Shown here: piece by piece, positions 28,681 to 41,191 of the stretch
Position numbering within the stretch: the first letter of the stretch is position 1
Layout of the letters: the number at the start of each line of letters is the position of its first letter
Origin: Ecdyonurus torrentis
Lineage: Eukaryota; Arthropoda; Insecta; Ephemeroptera; Heptageniidae
Reading direction: 5' to 3'
DNA: 64,000 nucleotides
NCBI GenBank assembly: GCA_949318235.1
Contig: OX439129.1
Coordinates: 35,406,527 to 35,470,526 of the forward strand
The notes under the pieces: model-generated
The model's input: only the letters and a program-made list of their open reading frames with translations
The model's database searches: none
What the model was told of the DNA's origin: nothing
Made by a program: the position numbers and the translations under genes

Positions 28681-28914
28681 TCGATGTTGCGTGCTTTTCA
28701 GTTGGACACGCCATGTACTTGTGCCCTCTAGGCGTTCGCTAGATAAGGAAATTACGATAAATAATTGATAAATAGTACAGTGCACACCACCCACTATATA
28801 TACCACTAGGTATGGGGACCGAGAGAGGAGGAATAACAGGGGTTGATATAACTATAAACAAGCTTCTCTTTTATTACCGAAAAGAACTTGGCATTACTGC
28901 TAATTATATACGTC

Positions 28915-28918
<4 letters not shown>

Positions 28919-28966
<48 letters not shown>
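28919..28966. repeat. (GA)n microsatellite
   Basis: Pure GA repeat of about 48 bp. Confidence 0.95.
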
Positions 28967-28969
<3 letters not shown>

Positions 28970-29146
28970 TATCCAATATCGTATAATGTCATATTATATT
29001 ATATACCTCTAGGAAAAATATTCTCAACTCTCCTCCAAAAACATTCATTATATTTAATGGAATATATTGAGAACATTAGTATGATTGCAATTAAATATAA
29101 ATTAAGCTCTTATACAAAATAACATACATTTTTCTTTATTTAATTA

Positions 29147-29312
<166 letters not shown>

Positions 29313-30981
29313 AGAATTTATGCTGATATTATTATTATTATTTTAAATGAGACAAAAACTATGATATAAAAAGAATACTTTATTATTATGTTTTTTATTA
29401 TTATTAACGATTAAAATGTTAAACGATATTTTAATGCTTGCAGGAACAACAAAATATATATAACATGGAGGTTATCTGCAATAAATCAAAAATTTCTCTT
29501 ATCTTATTATGTAACAAAAACTTTGTGTATAACAAATTATCATTTTCCGTGCTGCATACTTCTATCATAACAATTAATTCTTATAAAATGCTTTTTCTAA
29601 ATTTTATCAAGCATGGAAACTAAGTTGATTGCCAAGAATGAGTTTTATTATTTTTGTCACTATTTTGGCGTCAAATCCACATATAACTTTGTTTTTTCAT
29701 ATAATATATATTTTATATAAATATATCCTTTTTTTTCTCATTGGATATATGGGATGATTTTAGGGGTTTTCTTTAACTTTATAGGCTATGTATAGTTGTA
29801 TACTAAGATACTTATTATTACAATAGTTCTATTATACATAGATAAATATCTTGATTATATAGTTTTTAGTTGTAAGAATACATCGTCCTTGACATTTCAC
29901 AAAAATAATCTTATCAGAAATCAATGTTATGTTATGACTTGTTAGATTATAGTTATTAACTAGAATTTGCTAAGGATAAATTACATGATTTACGATATGT
30001 TATTTCCAGCTAGTGGAAACTTATTATTTATATAACGAATAATTTATACGGGAAATTAGGATAATTAATTCATACTCATGTCATTTGTATGGTCAGTATA
30101 GAGGGAAAAAAAATCGTACTCATGTATTTTCAAACTTTTTTTTTTTTATTACTTTTGGAGAGAAATTATTTATGAATGTTATTATACCTTTTTTGTTTTT
30201 AACACTGAAATATCAGTTTATTACAAATAAAACGTAGAAAATAAGCAGATCATACTAATTATTGATAATCAGAGTTACAGTTGAATGTGAAATTTAAAAG
30301 TTATAATATATATTATCTTCTACTTTTTTGGTATTATTTAAAAGCAACAGCTATCAATAGTAAAAAAAGTGTTAGGATTTTTCGTGACCACAGTTAAGGA
30401 AGACAAAAATATTGAAATTAACATTGGGTCGTTTAGTAGTTAAGTTTCAAAAACTCATACCGATATTTCAAAGGTGTATTTGGAGTTACCTTATCAGAAA
30501 AAATATGCTTTAAAAAAAAATCTGTATTTACAAGTTATATAGTCAAATTGCTTACACCTCATACTCTGCTTTTAGAGATGAAGTCAGAAGTTTTAAACTT
30601 GCAAGATGACTATTTTTTTTTTTTTTTACTGTATTTTTTTTCCCAAATATGAAATTTCTGCAATTCATCCGTTTATTATAATAGGTATTTGAACAATTGT
30701 GGTCACTTAGCACCATTGTTATGTTAAATATATCCAAATATAAACTAAATACCCTACAAATTATATATAAATCTATAAAATTCGAATATAATCTAATTAG
30801 TTTCATAATTCACTTACTTAACATATAATTAAATTAAAAATATAATAAGATAAATAAACTTAAAAAAAAAACATGTTTTTTTATTACACAATATTTTGCT
30901 TTCATCGCATAATAATAAAGTTAAAATATTTTTATATATATATTTCTTTGTAAATTAAAAAATATAAAAAGTCTGGAAGAA

Positions 30982-31012
<31 letters not shown>

Positions 31013-31559
31013 AAAAAAGTATTGTTGTAAAGCTATAAATTTAATTTGAAGTTGCTTTGAGCCTGACTTGAATATTTTAACTTTTTCTTTTTCTTTATAT
31101 TATTTGTAGTTATAATATAGAGAGTGTGTTCGCGCATGCATACAGTAATAATAGTAATAATTGTTTACCTTGACCCTAACTAACATGAGTCACCCGCACT
31201 CGCTAATTATATTATGAAACCTTTGTTCTAAACCACTCACTCATGCATACTTGAGACGCCATGTATTTTGCATTTTAATTTATTGTATATCAACGTTAAA
31301 AGTTCTATAGTTTAACTATATAAAGCTACCTTTTTTAAAAAAAATAATTAATATTATTATTACTGAAATTACATTAATTCTAACAGGTTGAAAAAAAATA
31401 TATATATTACAACATTTTTACAATTGAAAGTTTCTTTTGCGCAAGAAATCTTTGCATCAGTTTTATAGAATATTGTTAAGAAATTATAATATATACACAT
31501 AGAAACACGAACTCACAAAATATCTTTACGAATAATGAGGAAGAACAACACGTTTTTAG

Positions 31560-31815
31560 TAGAGAACCTTAACAGAGAAACGACAACCTCATGTTTTAGG
31601 CAGAGCTGCAATACTTTTGTTTTGAAAGTCCCACTAAAAGTAACCAAACTTAAATTACAGTCGAAATACTCTTAGCCAATGAGAAAGCTCCAATTTTGTG
31701 TTTAGCCAATCACTTAGCTTAAAAGTTTGGGTACTTTTAGAGGGCCTTTCAAAACAGATGTATTGCGGATCTGCCTAAAACGATGAGGTTGTCGCTTCTC
31801 TGGTAAGGTTCTCTA
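31560..31815. mobile_element. hAT-like MITE with perfect 8-bp target duplication
   Basis: A 256-bp fold-back element. The left end TAGAGAACCTTAACAGAGAA and the reversed right end TAGAGAACCTTACCAGAGAA continue as complementary arms of roughly 95 bp. It is flanked by an exact 8-bp direct repeat GTTTTTAG at 31552-31559 and 31816-31823. TAGAG fits the hAT end consensus YARNG, and 8-bp duplications are the hAT signature. No coding capacity. Confidence 0.88.
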
Positions 31816-31830
31816 GTTTTTAGGAGTGGT

Positions 31831-32100
31831 TTTACTTCATATTCTAAAAGAGGGTTTCGTCCTGAATCGACTGATGTACGATTTTCTAATTGTTGAATTT
31901 TTGTAAGTGTTTTTAATTAATTTTTCAAAATCACGATTACTTGGCGGTTGATAACTTTTGCGTGCACGCTCATGCAAAAGTTATCAACTGTGACGTCATA
32001 TCGAGAATTACAAAAATGAAATTAAAATATTTAATAAACTAAAAAATTACAAAATCTCACATCAATCGATTCAGGATAATTTTGTTTTACAGACTATATA
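31831..32100. mobile_element. MITE family B, copy 2, 15 bp from a hAT-like MITE
   Basis: Left arm ACTTCATATTCTAAAAGAGG...CGTCCTGAATCGACTGATG, right arm ATCAATCGATTCAGGATAAT. The centre contains a second nested palindrome (TTGATAACTTTTGC / GCAAAAGTTATCAA) and a TGACGTCA. The family is shared with 2848-3130. Confidence 0.78.
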
Positions 32101-34368
32101 ATATAAATAATTAAAACAAGAAAAATCTTCCTCATTATTACGATTATTATATTTAAGACTTTTTAATGCAACTTTATTCTATATTGATATTTTCCCTACA
32201 AAACAAGTAAAAATTTCATTTTTACATTTCACCATATAATTTCAAAAAAGTTTTATTATTGTTAATTTTGAATGATTATAAGATAAAATCAGTTTAATAT
32301 TTTCTACTTATTAAAAGGAAAATTAAAAGGAAAGGAAATCAAATCTTTAATAAATAAATTTAAAAAAATATGTATAATATAGAATTCAACTCTGATTCGA
32401 AATCATATTTACGAAATGACTCAATAAATAAAATGTAAACTGAAATTCTTGGACCACTTTAAGAACAAAATATTGACCTGTATGTAATTATGAAGGGAGT
32501 CTTAATAACACACAAAAAAGTAATGAATTTTCTTAAACATGCACAATAGCGTGTTTATCCAATCAGAATACCTACGCCTTTAAAACTATATGAGATTCAA
32601 CTTCATTATACCTTATTAAAGCCTCAGAATAAACTTAATTACATCTTCTAATTAATCTAGTTAATAATATATATCTATATAAGAAAATATACTTTGTAAC
32701 CTTTAAAAAAAAAGTTTAAAAAGTACAACCGCCCTTTAATATTTGTGTAATGTAAATCTCTTTTAAAACTAACTTGAACTCCATATCGTCAGTTCAAGTA
32801 AGGAAAACCTATTTACTATATTTTTTAAGTTAATAGACAGTGATTACAAAATGACATGAGAAATAATTAAATTAAAGCAAAAAAAGGTATTTAAATATAA
32901 TTTATTTTTTAAGATTTTAATATTATATCAAAGTGTGAAACATATCTCTTTCTTATTATATTTAAAACTGGTATTTTAACTTTAAAAAAAATGAAAAATA
33001 ACTTTTTGAATGTTACCAAATAAGGGTATACAACACATTACGGACAGTTAATTAGTTCAATACATTTTATAATTATCTTTTCTTTTTTTTATATAAATAT
33101 ATTATCCCTTTACTCATTATTTAAAATAATTGCATTATATGAAAACTTATAAATCAAGTTTTATATTAAAGAATAAAACTGGTTAAAATTTTTATTGATT
33201 TTAATCTTTATTTTTATATAAATCTTATATATTATTAGATAGTTGTTAACAATGTTTGTGATCTAATTATTAATTACTTTTTAACTATTTTAAATGCAAT
33301 TTATATATATGAGTATCATTCTTATTTTATTAATACATTTTATGGTTTTGAATTTACATTAAATAACCTGTTTGTACATAAATACAAACGTCAAATGTGT
33401 GATATAAAAAATATGAAATTATAATATTTAAGTATCGTAATGAACTATCATTAAATAATTGATGGACGATAAAATTACTGATGCATAGCATGTCTTTATT
33501 GTAAGAATGGAAATGATAGTTTATGTCTTGAAAATTAACTTTTCTCTTTATAAGTATATATAGATACTGGTTTTTGAAATTTTTCATAGTATTTTTTAAT
33601 GAATTAAAAAAACGGTAATTTCAAGATTTCTTATTCTTTGAATCTTTTGATTTTAATTAGATTTTTTTGTTTTGTTAATGTATTGAAGAAAACTAGTTAC
33701 TAGGGTATAACAAAATATAATGTAAAAACATTATTCTATACTAGAAAGTATTCAGTTTGATGTTAGTTTGCACGTAAAATATAGGAGAACGTCTGCCTTT
33801 ATAATTAACGTGTATTTTATATGTTTAACTTATTGGAAGATACAATTTATGTATAAAGTGAAATATTGTTAAAATGTTGTTTAAAATTTTTTTTATCAGT
33901 TTGGTGTTTTTTTTTCACGCTATTTAAAAAATAATTTAATTTTCATAATAATCATAAAAACATTATATTTATGATAAAATACTTAAAGTATTAATGAGTG
34001 AGGACAAGAAAGCCAGACATAACAATATTTTGTAAGGTTTCAAAAATTACCTTCACTTTTTGTTTTTTATCAGTTGAATTTCTTTTTATACAAAACAAAC
34101 ACACGTATAAGTGAGGAAATGACACTTCAACGTCCTTATTGGGCGTACTTACATAAAAGATAATATTTATTTATTTATTTACAAGATTGCATTTTTAGAA
34201 ATGTTTATATACGTACGTACTACATAGAGAGAGAGAGAGAGAGAGAGAAAAGGGGTTTCATATATGAGAAGTATTTTGATATCTTTGGTTTCAAATGAAA
34301 TATGAAACTTTACGAGTACGAATGTCACGTACATGTACTTGCAAAAACATTTGCACGCTTTGACATGA

Positions 34369-34447
34369 TGACGTCAGTAAATATAAATGCGACTGTGCAT
34401 GTGTGAAGTTTTCGTCCTTCAAATGTCAGTGTCTGGATATGACGTCA
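34369..34447. promoter_or_regulatory. Two palindromic CRE sites (TGACGTCA) 71 bp apart
   Basis: TGACGTCA at 34369-34376 and 34440-34447 in a GC-richer island (about 34300-34480) rich in ACGT, GCACGC and CATG words. TGACGTCA is the full consensus for CREB/ATF-type bZIP dimers. The island has no ORF; an enhancer or promoter is inferred. Confidence 0.4.
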
Positions 34448-35271
34448 CAAAGTGCAGCTGTGTAAGACTTTTGTTTGGGTTTTTATAAATCACGCATGTA
34501 ATTCAAAGAAAAAAAAAATATAATAATGAAATAATGAGTAAAATACTGTATGTCTACATGGGGTTAAATAAAACTAAAAATACTATAGTTTATATAGTAA
34601 TTAAATGTAGTACTGTACTTTGCTAATAAATTATAATGTAAATAGAAACTAAAATTAGTTTTTATGACAGAAGGTATAAAGACACAGTTTTTTTTAAAAC
34701 ACATACTGTTGTAATTTTAAGAAAGAACGTAAAAAACAAAAAAAAAAAAAAAAAAAACGCAACAAAGTAGAATTTATTTATGTTCTTCTCACATATGACG
34801 TCTATATTTAAACAAAAAAATTCAGAATTTCATGAAATTAAGTTAATCAAATTAATCTTTGTAAAATAAATAAAATCAAACTTTATATTTAAGAGTTATA
34901 GGTAAAATATTACACTTGTGATGTCATTGTTTCATAAAGTTGAATTCTTTATAATATATAAAAATATGAAAACTATAAGTATATATATATATATATATTG
35001 ACTGAAATTTACGACTGGCAATTTTTATATGACCGTTGTTTAATGCATCAAAGATTTCATGATCTGTTTAGTTTTCATAAAAAAAAATTTATGAATACAA
35101 AAATATGAAGTTTCTTATAGCTGCGTAATAAATTCAGTTCAGTGACATTGATTACTACTACTGCCAGAAACCCACAATTTCATGGTACTAAAATAAATAG
35201 AACGTTATTTACGATATTAATTGTTAAAAAATTAAATTTTATTTCATCCTCTGAAACGGAAATGATTTTAA

Positions 35272-35582
35272 AGACGTAGAACACCTTGAACAAAAAACTT
35301 GCCTAATATCCTAAAATACCCAAATATCAACATTATTTTGGCCGGAGTCATTGATTTCTAATTTATTTTTCATTTTACAAAATGTTAGTTGCGGGTTTAC
35401 TACGTCACAACTCGCCTGTTTCCGCGCGCGTGGACCAGGCGAGCTGTGACGTAGTAAACCCGCAACTGACATGTTGTAAATGGAAAATAAATTAGAAATC
35501 AATGACTCCGGCCAAAATAATGTTGATATTTGGGTATTTTAGGATATTAGGCAAGTTTTTTTGTTCAAGGTGTTCTACGCCT
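35272..35582. mobile_element. TTAA-flanked fold-back MITE, 311 bp
   Basis: Two arms of about 140 bp are near-perfect reverse complements (left end AGACGTAGAACACCTTGAAC; right end GTTCAAGGTGTTCTACGCCT), joined by a short GC-rich loop containing CCGCGCGCG around 35417-35433. TTAA lies directly outside each end (35268-35271 and 35583-35586), the target duplication of piggyBac-type elements. Few mismatches between arms suggest recent insertion or gene conversion. A 63-codon ORF through it is an artefact of the palindrome. Confidence 0.85.
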
Positions 35583-36975
35583 TTAAATATATATTTTCTT
35601 TCTTTCATAAATTAAAAACTTATAATATAATATACCGGTAATATATATTAATATATAGATAAAAATAAATCAAAATTTCATTAAGGAATTTGAATTAAAG
35701 AAGAATGAGTATAAATTTAAATAACAAAGTAAATTTAGCATTATATTAACTTTGTACTATATCATTATTTCATCCTATATCTTATAATAAACTAAAATAA
35801 AAATTTCTTGAAAAGTGAATAACATTTTCCATATTGAAAACTCTAAATATAATAAACTAAAAAGCTAAAAAAATATATATATTTTATCTTTTATATATAC
35901 GACAGTTAAATATAATAATAATAAAAGTATAATATGTAGAAAGTTTACTTTTAAAAACATTGAAACAAATTAAAGTAAAGTGGGCATGCGCGATATAAAC
36001 GAAAGAAGAAGAAAAGACATGACAAATAAAAGTACGCAATTTGATCTATTACGTAAAGTCTAACTCTACAACTACTGCAATATCAATTCAATTTTGAAAA
36101 TGAAAAAAACAGTAATAAAATGAAAAAGAAATAAATTCAATGTAATAAAGAAGCTCTTCAATCAAATACAAGGTTTTTTTTCATCAATATTATACTATAG
36201 CTTATAATAATAATATATCTAACAAGAAGAAAAAAAAATGAAAACAAAAATGAAAAATATCACCTTTATCTGTGATAGTTTAACATCGTTCAATGCTTTC
36301 AAAGAAAATTGCATTATATGATCTTATAAATATAACTTCACTATACTATAAACATTTTAAGATTTTTTTAATGTAATTTTGCAAGTGCTATTGTGAACTA
36401 TTGTGTTATGCTATTGTAGTGAAATAATAACATTACTTGTTGTTTTTGTAGCTGTAATAAAAAAATACTTCAAATTCATTTATTACAATTATATATTCCA
36501 TAATATAAATTCAAAAGTGAATTTATAATTGACAAATAAGACTCAACTAATAATTGTATTCTCAAGAAGAATGCATATACATATAAAATCTAATTATTCT
36601 GGCACAATATAACAAACACATTAGAAATAATTGAAGTAAATTTAAAATTTCTAATGTTAAATGATTTCTTTATGAATAAGCTTGATAAATGATTAAATAA
36701 ATTTCAGATAAATTTGAAATAACTATTTGACTTCAACAATGACAAATAAAAATAAAATAATTAATTTAAATTGAATTTTCTGTTTTTAAAACAACAACTT
36801 TGTCAAAATGAATTATTTTATTGGTATGATAAATAATTATTTAATTATAATATATCATAAATATTTGATTTAAGTTTTAAAAATCAGTTTTGATGGTGTT
36901 GATACTTGTGTCCAGTAGTGAACAAATGACAGTCAAGTTGGGAAAGAGAAGCACTTGCTGAGAATTAACTTGAGG

Positions 36976-36976
<1 letters not shown>

Positions 36977-37033
<57 letters not shown>
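36977..37033. repeat. (CT)n microsatellite
   Basis: Pure CT repeat of about 57 bp. Confidence 0.96.
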
Positions 37034-37034
<1 letters not shown>

Positions 37035-37639
37035 ACTATCTTGCCTTCACCATACATCCAATTATCCAAGTACTAGCAAATCTAAATTGAAATAAACTAG
37101 ACTGTGTGAGGATGTGAGTATGTAATACAATTAATCAAATTAAACTGCTTTTTCTTTTTTAATTGAAAGACATACACTTCCTCATTTAATATTTTATTAT
37201 ATCAATATAACTTTTTTTAAGAGATACACAATTTTTTTTTTTACTTTTAATGGATATATCTAAAATCTTATTATATCTTAGCAGGATGTTTTTATTTTTT
37301 ATTTTTTCAGGAAAAAAAAAGGTCTATGAAACTAAAAGCTTCTCGTACGTAGATTTTTTTTTTTTTTTTTTAATAATCGTATTTTTATTTGCAAAGCATA
37401 ATATATATTTTGTAAGTGCTACTTTTTACGATATTTTACTGATCAAAAGTAATGCATATGTACAGTATACATATTCTAATATAAAAGTATAGCTTTAAAT
37501 TAATGTATATGGGATGAATAAAAAATTGATAAGTGATTACTAAAACTTCTCATACATGTGAATGATTTATATATATTTTATCAATTTTATTACTAATTTC
37601 AATACAATTTTAGACAAAACTCATAGGATTTCTGTCTCT

Positions 37640-37960
37640 CGCTCTCTCTCTCTCTCGTGTATTGCGAGTCGTTATTTCTCTTCTCTCGTCGCTCGTAATC
37701 CGTTTTTCCCCCAGCTACCCTCTCTTTTTCTCTACTTTCCCCACCCCCAAAACTCTGCCTCTGCTACACCCCTTCCCCCAAACCCACGAGCACGAGGCTG
37801 CACCCATGTCCCCATCAGATCAATACAACTTGTACTAAAAGGAGGGTCGTGTATAGTGTGGGAGGTAGAGAGAGAGAGAGAGAGAGAGAAAGAGAGTAGT
37901 GGATGTTACATTTTCGGAAACCACTTCTCGAATGAGCCCGGCACTTCCTGTGATTGACTA
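37640..37960. promoter_or_regulatory. C/T-rich island with G4-prone minus strand
   Basis: Contains CCCCACCCCC and CACCCCTTCCCCCAAACCC (G-quadruplex-prone on the minus strand, about 37739-37785), a (GA)n, an Ets-like ACTTCCTGT and TGATTGAC, a Pbx/Exd-like word, ending beside a (CT)n. The 131-codon plus-strand frame over it is repeat-driven and resembles no protein I know. Confidence 0.28.
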
Positions 37961-39197
37961 GACCTCTCTCTCTCTCTCTCTCTCTCTCTCTAACACTCTT
38001 CTCTATAAATGGGTGGTATTTCTTTGTTGATTTCAAATGTATCTTATATGTATATACAATATTATACTATTGTAAATGTATATCCCATATAATACTTGAA
38101 CATAATAGTATTCATATTCAAAGAGTATTATATCATACTTCAACTCAAGTATAGTCACACGCATATACATACACTTTTCATATAAAGACACCACTTTATG
38201 CCACCGCTCAATATCAGGAATAATGCTGCTTCTTATGATTTTTTTTTTTTTAAATATATAGTCTAAATAAATAATTTTATTTGTTTTTAAAACGATGAGG
38301 ACAAAAAAATAATAATTACTTTCCTTTACAGTTCTATAATAATACTTAAAATATTGGCATGTCAATGATTTAGTTACAGTGTATACATTATTAGAAAATC
38401 GTAAGTGTTCCATTGTTTTAATAGTTTTAATAGAAAAATACATAAATATCTTACGACAATATGCATGTATTCTCAAATTTCTATTACTTTATTAGTCAAG
38501 TAGTTAAATAGTTTGTTAACTTAAAAGTATTAGTATATAATAAAGTTTAATATTTTAATACACATTGAAACACATCAAAAGCTAAATTCATCACTATTTA
38601 TAACAATACTTATAAGCTTTCTCATAATATACTTCTCTACAAAACTTTAGTAAAAGATAAGCTAAATGGTGTCTCCTTCTACTTCTTCCTTTTCTCTCTA
38701 TCTCTTTACAACTGGCAAAACAATTATCCCGTATCTGTATAACACATGTATTACATACGAAGCAAAACTATGTAATCGTTTTGCTTCTGCCCCCACTTGT
38801 ATATGTTTTTTTTTTCTGTTCGGCGCGAGCCAGGATCGTGTTTAGAGGGTGCCAGTAATGAGGCTAAAGAGAGAAAAAAAGGGGAAACAAAAGTAAAAAA
38901 AAAAAAAAAAAAAAAAAAGTGAAAGAAATTTGTCTGACTCTTATTTTTTATAACCAGAACATTTTCCTAACTTCAAATTACTAACACTAATGTAGCTGAA
39001 GGTATTTACGTAATATGTAAAAATATTTACATTTACTTTAATTCAACTATTATTACTAAATACAATTAAATGTAATAAAATCTATTTTTTTTTTTTTAAC
39101 ATTTAATATAATTTTAAATTGTTATTTATTTTATTATTTTTTATCTAATTAAATTTATATTGAGAAAAATAAAATACTCATTTTTTTCCCTAAAGTA

Positions 39198-39240
39198 GTT
39201 GAAATAGACCAGTTATGCAACCTGCACAACATTTACGACC
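39198..39240. mobile_element. Dispersed repeat family C, short fragment
   Basis: AGTTGAAATAGACCA followed directly by GTTATGCAACCTGCACAACA joins the left end and the central landmark of family C, as an internally deleted remnant would. Confidence 0.45.
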
Positions 39241-39768
39241 AAATGGTTGCCTATACTATCAGGCGCTTAATGGATGCATTATATAATAAAATATTTAATT
39301 ATACATTAAAATTTTAATTACATTTAAACATGAAATAAATTTTATTTCTAGAGTACCTTAATAAATAATTTATATTATACAGAACATAATATAAAATTCT
39401 TGTTTTAAATTGATTTTAAAATATTTTTTAAGAGAAAATGTACTCTTCAGAACTATATAATATAAAAATGTATTATAAAAGTTTTTAAGTATAGATTTAA
39501 TTAAAAATAAATTATATATGAAAAGAAATAAATAATGCATGTTCTCTTGCTTTTTAAATTTTTTTGTTGTAGTATATTTGAGTAACGCATGAACGTATGC
39601 CAAGTATTATTTTATACTTTTATCTGGGGCGTTTTTGTATGACTAATCTCTTTTTCTCTTTCTCTCTTAAATTTCATTTTGCTTTTTCGTATATTGGTAG
39701 AGAGTATGCATATGTGTGTGTGTGTGTGTTGCTGTCGACGTTTCTACGTCTCTCGGCTCTCTCCCCAG

Positions 39769-39770
<2 letters not shown>

Positions 39771-39858
<88 letters not shown>
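39771..39858. repeat. (CT)n microsatellite
   Basis: Pure CT repeat of about 88 bp; a short (TG)n (about 39714-39729) lies 45 bp to the left. Confidence 0.96.
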
Positions 39859-39860
<2 letters not shown>

Positions 39861-39871
39861 GCTCCACCCTT

Positions 39872-39970
39872 CTAATTAACTGGTAAACTTTCAGGAGAGC
39901 CATGCATCACGGCTAATTAATGCTTCCTCTCGGCCAGTTACTTGCTACTCACTCACTGTATTTCGTATGC
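39872..39970. promoter_or_regulatory. Island with paired homeodomain-type TAATTA sites
   Basis: TCTAATTAACTGG and GGCTAATTAATGCT lie 40 bp apart within non-repetitive, GC-richer DNA directly right of the long (CT)n. Candidate regulatory element; inference from motifs only. Confidence 0.25.
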
Positions 39971-41158
39971 AAAAACGATTTAAAATCGAAATTTTATCTA
40001 AAAAGATATCATCGATATTTTTTCCATCAATTTAATATATTATATATATATATCTTAAATAAATTTAATCAAACATACGACACGTCAGCTGACTGCTTAA
40101 GAATAGCGTGTATTTCCGGACTTTACTTGACGTCATTCTTTCACATTTTCGGGTATATAACACAGTTTTTATTACATTTTCCATTAAAAGCTTAAATCTC
40201 TGTGTCAGTCATAAAACAATTAAAAGCTTATAGAAAATGAATTGGGTTTTATACTAAAGACGAATAAATGTAAAGAGTTTTAGTTTTTTTTTTGGGGAAA
40301 AAAAAAGAAAAAAAAAAAAAGAAAGCCTGAAAAATATTTAGGTATTATTATATAACATAAAACGTTTTTTTGCGTATATTTTCAAATTTCAATAAATTGT
40401 GAACATTAATTTAATGTAAATTTTCCTGTTTCCGATTTTTATTTTTTATAATAATATATATTATATTTTATGTATAATAAATTTTTCAAATTTTAGTAAT
40501 TAAAATCACTAATCAAATATAGGGTAATAAATGTTGTAATTAATTATACATTTTCCTGTTTTTTTTTAAAAAATAATAATCGATAGTAATAAAAGTATCG
40601 ATAGTAATAAAAATCGATAATATACAGCCACAAGAGGGTTTGACAGGGTATGCGTTGTAAGTTCTTGCCTTTCCACGCCTTCTCCACAAATTAATTGGGC
40701 CTTTCTACAGTGTATACTGAACGTCGCCTTGATCAAAATGCAAGAAGTTGAACTCGGAACTCTTTACAAATATGTATATTATGTAATCATTTTACGTTGA
40801 CATTTAAAAAAAAAAAAAAAAAATTTCATCTTTATTATCCTTATATGATAAAAAAAAAAGAGAGCTAAAAATATAGTTGTAATATTTTAATTAGCATGCT
40901 CCTGTGTTTATGCTTCAATCTTCAAACTTAAATGCTATGCAAGCTTCTATTTTTATATTTAAATAATAATTTTCAGACCCTTCAAGAAATTGTTAATATT
41001 TAATTTTACAAGCTCTTAAAAATGCTTTATATATATATAAAAAAAAATGAAAAGCTTATATTTAATAGCAAGAAAAGCTCTATTTCCTAATTAGACTGTT
41101 TCTTTGACCGTTAATTAGTCGTTATACTAAATCTTGTAATATCTTACAAAGTGAAAAA

Positions 41159-41191
<33 letters not shown>

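Noticed and set aside
35311..35502. 63-codon minus-strand ORF
   Set aside because: It runs through the palindromic TTAA element; an artefact of its arms.
37906..37947. Minus-strand acceptor-like CACAG followed by EVPGSFEKWFPKM and a stop
   Set aside because: Exon-like on paper, but short, with a poor pyrimidine tract and GA repeat downstream; similar short frames arise by chance.
37562..37957. 131-codon plus-strand ORF
   Set aside because: Made of CT and GA repeat translations joined by a C/T-rich stretch; no recognisable protein pattern.
38033..38476. Longest ORF of the window, 147 codons on the minus strand
   Set aside because: Composition is dominated by Ile, Tyr, Lys and Phe, as random AT-rich frames give; no domain, no splice context and no G+C rise.
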